The notes under the pieces were generated by a model. The model was not told where the DNA came from, made no database searches, and was given only the letters and a program-made list of their open reading frames with translations. Shown here piece after piece: positions 17,106 through 23,012 of a stretch of 28,658 nt of DNA. The stretch's first letter is position 1. The number at the start of each line of letters is the position of its first letter. This DNA comes from Phyllobacteriaceae bacterium (lineage in GTDB: Bacteria > Pseudomonadota > Alphaproteobacteria > Rhizobiales > Devosiaceae): NCBI GenBank assembly GCA_012799265.1, contig JAAZLP010000415.1, positions 1 to 28,658 of the forward strand, written 5' to 3'. Position numbers and translations under genes: made by a program.

Positions 17106-17148
17106 TGGTCACGGAACAGAAAAATCAAACTGCAATCTAGCCTAAGGT

Positions 17149-17161
17149 CTTGCACTGCAAG
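17149..17161. promoter_or_regulatory. Short inverted repeat in the acyltransferase / chemoreceptor gap
   Basis: CTTGCA and TGCAAG flank a single C. It lies 44 bp upstream of acyltransferase B and 143 bp before the chemoreceptor gene. It could be an operator, but no known regulator motif is recognised. The remaining gap (17162-17290) is AT-rich with no confident promoter. Confidence 0.3.
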
Positions 17162-17303
17162 GTTAATGCTATGCCGAACTCGCCCCGGCTCGATATTGTT
17201 CCAATTAATTGAGACGTGACAGTCGGTTAAATAGAAAACACAGTTAAGTCTTTCTTACACTTTGCCCGCGTATTCTGACGGATGCTGACTGCGGGAGGAG
17301 ACC

Positions 17304-18737
17304 ATGCCAGCAAGCGCGGCCGTTCGTGCCGATGAAGACGTTCGCGGGGAGACACGTCTTTCCGATATTGGCGATCGTGCCGGCAGACTGGGGGTAGAGA
17401 TCGCCGACGTGGCCGGCCTCATCGCCGACATTTCGGCCGTGAGCCAGAGCCAGGCGCTGCAGGCGGAAGCGGCCAAGAGCGCGGCTGCCGAGCTCAATGC
17501 GGTGACGGCGCAATTGAGCCAGACCATGGGCGTGACACGCGAGGCGGCAGCCGATGCACGGCGCGTGCTCGACCAGAGCGCCGCGACGATTTCAGGCGTC
17601 GTGACCCGCACCTCGCAGACCATGGTGACGCTTTCCGATGGGGCGCTGGGGCTGCAGACGACACTTGAGGAAGTGTCCGAGACGGTCCAGGGCGTGCATC
17701 GCGCCAGCGTAGCCATCGCCCAGATTGCCCGCGAAACCAAACTCCTCGCGCTCAATGCCTCGGTGGAAGCCGCGCGGGCCGGCGAGGCCGGCAGGGGCTT
17801 TGCCATCATCGCCAATGCGGTCAAAAGCCTTGCCGACCAGATCCAGGATTTCTCCGGTCAGACGGTCACCCATCTTGGCCACCTCTCCGAGGCGCTCGAG
17901 CATCTGCGCGGTCAGGCAGAAGACAATGCAAAGGCCGCCGGGTCAGCCATCGAGGAATCAAAGGAAGCCTCGGTCGCCAGCGATACCCTGAGCGAACTGG
18001 TGCAATCCGTCGGCCGGCTCGTTGACGATATCGACGCCATGGCCCAGCCCGTGGACCGCTCGATCGATGGCTTTGAAACCATGCAGGCCGAACTCTCGGC
18101 TCTGGCCGACGGCGTCGATATTTCCCGCGGCCATCTCCTGCGGGCTGACAAGAGGACGCAGAATATCCTCTCCATCTCCGAAGACTTCATGCTGTTCCTC
18201 GTCGAGGCGGGTGTCGAGACGGCGGACGCGCCCTTCATTACGCTGGCGCGGGAAAAGGCAGACGAGATTTCCCGCATCTTTGAAGCTGCAGTGCACCGCG
18301 GAGAGATCGGCATGAACGATCTCTTTGACGAAAACTACCGCGAGATTCCCGGGACCAATCCCCAGCAGAGGATGACCCGTTTCGTCGCTTTCACCGACCG
18401 GGTCTTGCCCCCAATCCAGGAGCCGGTGCTCGGTTTTGACAGACGCATAGCGTTCTGCGCATCGGTGGATCGCAACGGGTTCCTGCCGACCCACAACAAG
18501 ATCTATTCTCAGCCGCAGGGAGAGGATCCGGTCTGGAACGCCGCCAATTGCCGGAACCGGCGCATGTTCAATGACCGCACCGGGCTATCGGCCGGTCGCT
18601 CGACCAAGCCCTTTCTGCTTCAGACCTACCGTCGCGACATGGGCGGCGGCGAGTTTGCGCTAATGAAGGACTGCTCGGCGCCGATCACGGTCAATGGCCG
18701 CCATTGGGGCGGGCTGCGCATCGCGTTCAAGGTCTAG
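17304..18737 (+). CDS. Soluble methyl-accepting chemotaxis protein with C-terminal sensor domain
   Basis: The 477-residue protein has no membrane segment. A helical coiled-coil signalling domain comes first. Its hairpin tip, IARETKLLALNASVEAARAG at residues 141-160 followed by EAGRGFAIIANAVKSLA, is the CheA/CheW-binding core. Two long helices follow (to about 330). The last 115 residues form a sensor-like module with FCASVDRNGFLPTHNKIYSQ, CRNRRMFNDRTGLSA, PFLLQTYRRD and VNGRHWGGLRIAF. This module is found in other soluble chemoreceptors and looks PAS/Cache-like. The order signalling-then-sensor is reversed relative to membrane receptors. GGGAGGAGA just before the ATG is a strong ribosome-binding site. 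Ligand unknown; no other chemotaxis gene is in the window. Confidence 0.9.
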   Translation: MPASAAVRADEDVRGETRLSDIGDRAGRLGVEIADVAGLIADISAVSQSQALQAEAAKSAAAELNAVTAQLSQTMGVTREAAADARRVLDQSAATISGVVTRTSQTMVTLSDGALGLQTTLEEVSETVQGVHRASVAIAQIARETKLLALNASVEAARAGEAGRGFAIIANAVKSLADQIQDFSGQTVTHLGHLSEALEHLRGQAEDNAKAAGSAIEESKEASVASDTLSELVQSVGRLVDDIDAMAQPVDRSIDGFETMQAELSALADGVDISRGHLLRADKRTQNILSISEDFMLFLVEAGVETADAPFITLAREKADEISRIFEAAVHRGEIGMNDLFDENYREIPGTNPQQRMTRFVAFTDRVLPPIQEPVLGFDRRIAFCASVDRNGFLPTHNKIYSQPQGEDPVWNAANCRNRRMFNDRTGLSAGRSTKPFLLQTYRRDMGGGEFALMKDCSAPITVNGRHWGGLRIAFKV

Positions 18738-18765
18738 CTTTCGGGCCGAAAAATCCGCGCTTTTG

Positions 18766-18794
18766 TTGACTCACCGGCGCGATTGGCATAAACG
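18766..18794 (+). promoter_or_regulatory. Putative sigma-70 promoter of ffh-rpsP
   Basis: TTGACT at 18766-18771 is followed, after 17 bp, by TAAACG at 18789-18794. The -35 is close to consensus and the -10 is weak; CATAAA at 18787 with a 15-bp spacer is an alternative. Transcription from here would produce a leader of about 165 nt. Confidence 0.45.
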
Positions 18795-18799
18795 CGACC

Positions 18800-18965
18800 C
18801 GTTCATCAGGCTTTTGCTCCTGACCAGCCGACCGGGACCCCAGACGGGTACCACGATCCCGGAGGCCAACATCCGCCAGCGCGTTGCGCCCGCGGGTGGG
18901 TTTTGCATTTGGCCTAATGGATCCTATCTCTCCGGGATCGGCCCGCGAGCGATAAAGGAAAAAAC
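18800..18965 (+). promoter_or_regulatory. Structured 5' leader of ffh with competing hairpins
   Basis: The leader contains a perfect 10-bp long-range pair, GATCCCGGAG (18855-18864) with CTCCGGGATC (18930-18939). Inside it lies GGCCAA (18864-18869) against TTGGCC (18909-18914). An upstream CCGGGA (18832-18837) can pair with TCCCGG (18857-18862), which would break the long-range stem. So two folds are mutually exclusive. The long-range stem ends about 15 nt before the AAAGGAA ribosome-binding site. I recognise no known riboswitch or 4.5S RNA here. Confidence 0.5.
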
Positions 18966-20549
18966 ATGTTCGAGAGCTTAAGCGACCGGCTTGGCAAAAT
19001 TTTCGATGGACTTCGTGGACGCGGCGCGCTGAACGCTGCGGACGTCGATGCCGCCATGCGCGAAATTCGCCGGGCGCTGATCGAAGCAGACGTTTCCCTC
19101 GAAGTTGTCCGCGCCTTTGTCGAACAGGTGCGCGAGCGCGCCGTTGGCGCCGAAGTTACCCGCTCGGTCACGCCGGGCCAGCAGGTCGTCAAGATCGTCA
19201 ATGACGAGCTGGTCGCCGTTCTCGGCTCCGATGCCGTCACTATCGATCTCAATGCGCCAGCGCCCGTCACCCTCCTCATGGTGGGTCTGCAGGGTTCGGG
19301 TAAGACCACCACCACCGCCAAGATTGCCAAGCGCCTCAAGGATCGCCAGAAGAAGAAGGTTCTTCTCGCCTCCCTCGATACCCGTCGCCCCGCTGCCATG
19401 GAGCAGCTGCGCGTGCTCGGCGAACAGGTCGGTGTCGATACGCTTCCCATCGTTGCGACCGAAAGCCCGGTCGAGATTGCCCGCCGCGCCGAGCGCGAAG
19501 GCCGTCTTGGTGGCTATGACGTCCTCATCCTCGATACCGCGGGTCGCACTCATATCGATGAAGAGCTGATGGAAGAAACGGTGTCCATCAAGGACATCGC
19601 CAAGCCACATGAAATTCTCCTCGTTGTCGACGCCCTGACCGGTCAGGACGCCATCAACGTTGCCCGCTCCTTTGACGGTCGCCTCGATATCACCGGTATC
19701 GTGATGACCCGCGTCGACGGTGATGGCCGTGGCGGTGCCGCGCTCTCCATGCGTGCAGCCACCGGCAAGCCGATCAAGCTCATCGGTGTCGGCGAAAAGA
19801 TGGATGCGCTGGAGGATTTTCATCCCGCGCGCATCGCCGACCGCATTCTCGGCATGGGCGACATTGTCAGCCTCGTCGAAAAGGCTGCCGAACACGTTAC
19901 GGCCGAAGACGCGGCCAAGATGGCAAAGAAGCTCAAGAAGGGCTCCTTTGACCTCGAGGACCTGCGCGCCCAGCTCATCCAGATGAAGAAGATGGGTGGC
20001 ATGGGCGGTCTCATGGGCATGCTGCCCGGCGCTGGCCAGCTCAAGAAGGCAATGGCCGGAGCCAATGTCGACGAGAAGGTCTTTGACCGTCAGATCGCCA
20101 TCATCAATTCGATGACCAAGAAGGAACGGGAAAACCCGGACCTCCTCAATGCGTCGCGCCGCAAGCGTATCGCTGCCGGTGCCGGTGTCGATGTTTCCGA
20201 GATCAACAAGCTGACCAAGCAGCACCGCCAGATGGCGGACATGATGAAAAAGGTCTCCAAGGGCGGCATGGGCGCTCTCGGGGGCATGTTTGGCGGCAAG
20301 ATGGGCGGCATGCTTGGTGGCATGCCCGACCTCTCGAAGATGGATCCCAAGCAGCTTGAAGCCATGGCGCGTCAGGCCGGGATCAACCCGGAACAGCTCA
20401 AGGGCCTGCCCTCGGCAGACCTGCCCGCGCCCAAGGCATTGCCCAGCGATGTCAATGCGCTCCTCAAATCCTCCGGCGGTCCGGCTCTGCCCGGTCTCGG
20501 TGGAGCTCCCCGTTTCCCTGGCCTCCCCGGCCTGGGCAAGAAGAAATAA
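18966..20549 (+). CDS. ffh: Signal recognition particle protein Ffh
   Basis: Ffh binds signal sequences emerging from the ribosome together with 4.5S RNA and delivers them to FtsY. The 527-residue protein has an N domain, a G domain with GLQGSGKTTTTAKIA (107-121), DTRRPAAMEQL, DTAGRTHIDEELM and TRVDGDGRGGAALS, then the Met-rich M domain from about 300. It shows the finger loop MGGMGGLMGMLPG and a second GGMGALGGMFGGKMGG stretch. It is longer than the E. coli protein (453) because of a Gly/Met and Pro/Ala/Leu-rich C-terminal tail, as is usual in Rhizobiales. AAAGGAA precedes the ATG. The 4.5S RNA gene is not in the window. It is the first gene of ffh-rpsP. Confidence 0.97.
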   Translation: MFESLSDRLGKIFDGLRGRGALNAADVDAAMREIRRALIEADVSLEVVRAFVEQVRERAVGAEVTRSVTPGQQVVKIVNDELVAVLGSDAVTIDLNAPAPVTLLMVGLQGSGKTTTTAKIAKRLKDRQKKKVLLASLDTRRPAAMEQLRVLGEQVGVDTLPIVATESPVEIARRAEREGRLGGYDVLILDTAGRTHIDEELMEETVSIKDIAKPHEILLVVDALTGQDAINVARSFDGRLDITGIVMTRVDGDGRGGAALSMRAATGKPIKLIGVGEKMDALEDFHPARIADRILGMGDIVSLVEKAAEHVTAEDAAKMAKKLKKGSFDLEDLRAQLIQMKKMGGMGGLMGMLPGAGQLKKAMAGANVDEKVFDRQIAIINSMTKKERENPDLLNASRRKRIAAGAGVDVSEINKLTKQHRQMADMMKKVSKGGMGALGGMFGGKMGGMLGGMPDLSKMDPKQLEAMARQAGINPEQLKGLPSADLPAPKALPSDVNALLKSSGGPALPGLGGAPRFPGLPGLGKKK

Positions 20550-20589
20550 AACCCCGTTCAATCAGATCGACAGACCCTAGGAAAAAGCT

Positions 20590-20952
20590 ATGTCCCTCAA
20601 GATCCGCCTGGCCCGTGGTGGCTCCAAGAAGCGCCCGTTCTACCAGATCGTCATCGCTGACGCCCGTTCGCCGCGCGACGGCCGCTTCATCGAGAAGATC
20701 GGCACCTTCAACCCGCTGCTCGCCAAGGACGACGAAAAGCGCGTTGTTCTGAACACCGAGCGCGCCCAGCACTGGGTTGGCGTTGGCGCCCAGCCGACCG
20801 ACCGCGTTCTGCGTTTCCTCGACGCCGCCGGCGTTGTGAAGCGCGAAGCCCGCAACAACCCGAAGAAGGGCGAACCGGGCGACAAGGCCAAGGAACGCGC
20901 TGAAGAAAAGGCCGCCAAGGCCGCCGCAGCAGCCGAAGCCACTGCTGAATAA
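20590..20952 (+). CDS. rpsP: 30S ribosomal protein bS16
   Basis: The 120-residue protein starts MSLKIRLARGGSKKRPFYQI and continues VIADARSPRDGRFIEKIGTFNPLL, the classical bS16 signature, with ALHWVGVGAQPTDRV-like HWVGVGAQPTDRVLRFL in the middle. The last 40 residues are a Lys/Ala/Glu-rich tail common in alphaproteobacteria. It follows ffh by 40 bp. An unusual point is that a strong terminator follows after 19 bp, so the common rpsP-rimM-trmD-rplS order is broken here. Confidence 0.97.
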   Translation: MSLKIRLARGGSKKRPFYQIVIADARSPRDGRFIEKIGTFNPLLAKDDEKRVVLNTERAQHWVGVGAQPTDRVLRFLDAAGVVKREARNNPKKGEPGDKAKERAEEKAAKAAAAAEATAE

Positions 20953-20971
20953 TTTTGGGTTCAGCCCAGAT

Positions 20972-21004
20972 AAAAAGCCCCGGTCGCAGGACCGGGGCTT
21001 TTTT
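20972..21004 (+). terminator. Strong intrinsic terminator after rpsP
   Basis: A stem of ten G+C-rich pairs, AGCCCCGGTC with GACCGGGGCT around the loop GCAG, is preceded by A's and followed by six T. This closes the ffh-rpsP transcript. The core at 20978-20997 is nearly identical to the one after brnA. Confidence 0.92.
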
Positions 21005-21012
21005 GTGCCTAT

Positions 21013-21043
21013 TGAATGCCATGTATATGATGATAATATACAT
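21013..21043 (+). promoter_or_regulatory. Putative brnTA promoter and operator
   Basis: An AT-rich block carries an inverted repeat ATGTATA (21021-21027) / TATACAT (21037-21043) and TTGAAT at 21013. GATAAT at 21032-21037 is a -10 candidate with a short spacer to that TTGAAT; TAATAT at 21034 gives 15 bp. Such repeats over the promoter fit autoregulation by the DNA-binding antitoxin BrnA. The brnT ATG follows 2 bp after the repeat, so the message may be leaderless. Confidence 0.5.
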
Positions 21044-21045
21044 AC

Positions 21046-21348
21046 ATGATCGACTGGAGCCGCATAGCAGGGTTTGATTGGGACGCCGGGAACGAGCGGA
21101 AGAGCGCTGATAAGCACGGCGTTTCAAAGCTCGAAGCTGAACAGGTGTTTTTCAATCGACCCCTGCTTGTGGTCGCCGACGACAAGCATAGCGTCGACGA
21201 GCGACGCTTCCATGCCCTAGGGCACACAGATGGCGGTCGTTTTCTCATGGCGACATTCACCCTACGCAGCGACCAGACCCTGTTGCGCGTTATTTCAGTT
21301 CGTCAGATGAGCCGAAAGGAGAGGCTTTATTATGAGCAGCACTCTTAA
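21046..21348 (+). CDS. brnT: BrnT family ribonuclease toxin
   Basis: The 100-residue protein has the BrnT pattern: FDWDAGNERKSADKHGVSKLEAEQVF, seen as FDWDAGNERKSADKHG and VSKLEAEQVF, then DDKHSVDERRFHALGHTDGGRFLMATFTLR and LLRVISVRQMSRKERLYYE. BrnT is a RelE-like fold ribonuclease that arrests translation until bound by BrnA. The toxin gene comes first, as is usual for brnTA. It overlaps brnA by 17 bp. No good ribosome-binding site is visible before the ATG. The module sits between rpsP and leuB, flanked by two similar terminators. Confidence 0.93.
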   Translation: MIDWSRIAGFDWDAGNERKSADKHGVSKLEAEQVFFNRPLLVVADDKHSVDERRFHALGHTDGGRFLMATFTLRSDQTLLRVISVRQMSRKERLYYEQHS

Positions 21349-21598
21349 GCCCATGCCTCACTTCAACAATGAAGAAGAAGAGCGTGCCTTCTGGGAGAGC
21401 CATGACTCGACCGACTATGTCGATTGGAGCAAGGCCGAACGGGTGACAATGCCCAATCTGAAGCCGAGCACGACATCCATTTCGCTCCGTCTGCCGCAAA
21501 GCCTGCTCGAAGAGATCAAGGTTGCCGCCAACAGGCGGGACGTTCCCTACCAGTCTCTCATCAAGACGTGGCTGGCCGAGAAGATCAGCGCAGAATAA
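21332..21598 (+). CDS. brnA: BrnA family antitoxin
   Basis: The 88-residue protein matches BrnA. The N-terminal toxin-binding part reads FNNEEEERAFWESHDSTDYV and continues DWSKAERVTMPNLKPST; the C-terminal ribbon-helix-helix part is SISLRLPQSLLEEIKVAANR, followed by RDVPYQSLIKTWLAEKI. It neutralises BrnT and, with it, represses the operon by binding the promoter repeat. AAAGGAGA upstream of the ATG gives it a much better ribosome-binding site than brnT has, which would favour excess antitoxin. Confidence 0.93.
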   Translation: MSSTLKPMPHFNNEEEERAFWESHDSTDYVDWSKAERVTMPNLKPSTTSISLRLPQSLLEEIKVAANRRDVPYQSLIKTWLAEKISAE

Positions 21599-21629
21599 AA
21601 AATCCCCGGTCGCAAGACCGGGGATTTCT
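21599..21629 (+). terminator. Terminator hairpin after brnA
   Basis: The stem AATCCCCGGTC / GACCGGGGATT with loop GCAA starts 3 nt after the brnA stop; the T tract is short and interrupted (TTTCTG). The 20-nt core at 21604-21623 differs from the rpsP terminator core at one loop base. Confidence 0.75.
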
Positions 21630-21664
21630 GTTCTTTCAGGCTGAGATCAGACGCCCCTGCCATT

Positions 21665-21721
21665 CGCGCATAGCGCTCATGGCCTTGCCGCCGCAAATCG
21701 CTCCACTGGAGCGATTTGCCC
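21665..21721 (-). repeat. 57-nt palindromic repeat, copy 2
   Basis: Inverted copy of the element at 10284-10340. The perfect palindrome occupies 21694-21718 (arms CAAATCGCTCCA and TGGAGCGATTTG on the minus strand). This copy lies between brnA and the leuB stop, again at the meeting point of convergent genes. Read on the minus strand it is open and encodes GKSLQWSDLRRQGHERYARM. Confidence 0.85.
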
Positions 21722-21733
21722 TTCGGGATGGCG

Positions 21734-22834
21734 TCAAGCCTTGAGCTTCGCCAGGATCGCGTTGCCCATTTCTTCGGTGCCGACGATCTTGCAGCCTTCC
21801 TGGGCGATGTCGCCCGAGCGCAGGCCATCGGCCAGAACGCCGGCGATGGCGGCTTCGACCTTGTCGGCCAGCTCGATCATGCCGAAGGAATAGCGCAGCG
21901 CCATGGCATAGGACGCGATCATGGCGATCGGGTTGGCAATGCCCTTGCCGGCAATGTCCGGGGCCGAACCGTGAACGGGCTCATACATGGCCTTGCGCTT
22001 GCCGGTCACGGCATCGGGTGCACCCAGTGCGGCAGACGGCAGCATGCCGAGCGAGCCGGTCAGCATGGCAGCAACGTCGGAGAGAATGTCACCAAAGAGG
22101 TTATCGGTGACGATGACGTCGAACTGCTTGGGATTGCGCACGAGCTGCATGGCGCAGTTGTCGGCGAGGATGTGGTTGAAGGCCACGTCCGAATAATCCT
22201 TGGCGACATTGCGGACGACTTCGTCCCACAAGACGCCGGACTTCATGACGTTCTTCTTGTCGGCCGAGTGGATCTTGTTGCCGCGGGTGCGGGCGAGATC
22301 GAAGGCGACGCGGGCGATGCGGTCGATTTCGTAGGTTTCGTAAACCTGGGTATCGACGCCGCGCTTCTGGCCATTGCCCAGATCGGTGATTTCCTTGGGC
22401 TCGCCGAAATAGACGCCGCCGGTCAGCTCGCGCACGATGAGGATATCGAGGCCTTCAACCAGCTCGCGCTTGAGCGCAGAAGCATCGGCCAGCGCCGGGT
22501 AGCAGATGGCGGGACGGAGGTTTGCGAAGAGGCCAAGATCCTTGCGCAGACGCAGCAGGGCGGCTTCCGGGCGCTTGTCATAGGGAACATTGTCCCACTT
22601 CGGACCGCCGACAGCGCCGAAGATCACGGCGTCGGCCTTGAGCGCCTTGGCCATGTCGTCTTCGGAAATGGCTTCGCCATGCGCGTCATAGGCGCAGCCA
22701 CCGGCCAGACCCGTGTCGGTCGCAAAGTCGGTGATGCCTTCGGCATTGGACCAGGCGATGATCTTTTCGACCTCGACCATGATTTCAGTGCCGATGCCGT
22801 CGCCGGGCAGAAGGAAAAGGGAATGAGTGGCCAT
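21734..22834 (-). CDS. leuB: 3-isopropylmalate dehydrogenase
   Basis: LeuB oxidises and decarboxylates 3-isopropylmalate, the third step of leucine synthesis. The 366-residue protein shows LLPGDGIGTEIM, FGAVGGPKWDN, LIVRELTGGVYFGEPKEI, the catalytic-lysine ADKKNVMKSGVLW segment, TDNLFGDILSDVAAML and EPVHGSAPDIAGKGIANPIA. I place the start at the ATG at 22834 (MATHSLFLL); the open frame upstream adds 14 residues without support. AAGGCGAGA precedes the ATG. It stands alone without leuC or leuD and is divergent from the tricorn protease gene. The leader has no run of leucine codons that would suggest attenuation. Confidence 0.95.
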   Translation of the reverse strand: MATHSLFLLPGDGIGTEIMVEVEKIIAWSNAEGITDFATDTGLAGGCAYDAHGEAISEDDMAKALKADAVIFGAVGGPKWDNVPYDKRPEAALLRLRKDLGLFANLRPAICYPALADASALKRELVEGLDILIVRELTGGVYFGEPKEITDLGNGQKRGVDTQVYETYEIDRIARVAFDLARTRGNKIHSADKKNVMKSGVLWDEVVRNVAKDYSDVAFNHILADNCAMQLVRNPKQFDVIVTDNLFGDILSDVAAMLTGSLGMLPSAALGAPDAVTGKRKAMYEPVHGSAPDIAGKGIANPIAMIASYAMALRYSFGMIELADKVEAAIAGVLADGLRSGDIAQEGCKIVGTEEMGNAILAKLKA

Positions 22835-23000
22835 GTCTGGTCTCGCCTTACTGGTGGTTACGCCTGTTGCGTGCACATAGCGTCATTTTCGGTTCTGACG
22901 CAAGCTGGCGGCGTATCAACAGCAATCAAAGTCATTTTTGCTGTTTCCATTCAGCAGATTTTTACAGTGTTGGGAGCCACATAGCATTTTTAGGCCTTTG

Positions 23001-23005
23001 AAGGA
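23001..23005 (+). promoter_or_regulatory. Ribosome-binding site deciding the tricorn protease start
   Basis: AAGGA lies 7 nt before the ATG at 23013, whose product opens with a clean signal peptide. An earlier in-frame ATG at 22938 would put 25 unrelated residues ahead of the signal peptide. The 178-bp gap to leuB is AT-rich, with no confident promoter. Confidence 0.65.
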
Positions 23006-23012
23006 CCAGAGA

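Noticed and set aside
18739..18751. TTTCGG/CCGAAA inverted repeat after the chemoreceptor gene as a terminator
   Set aside because: The single-base centre leaves only about four usable pairs, and no T tract follows.
18738..18965. The ffh leader as a 4.5S (SRP) RNA gene
   Set aside because: The conserved SRP core with its tetraloop and asymmetric loop could not be found; only the hairpins described were seen.
18978..20561. A 527-codon minus-strand frame opposite ffh
   Set aside because: It is the mirror of a clear ffh gene in high-G+C codon usage; the translation has no recognisable domain.
21716..22984. A 422-codon plus-strand frame opposite leuB
   Set aside because: leuB is complete with all family motifs; the opposite frame has no family features.
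22835..23012. A leucine leader peptide or T-box ahead of leuB
   Set aside because: The short readable peptide has no leucine run and no terminator/antiterminator pair was found.
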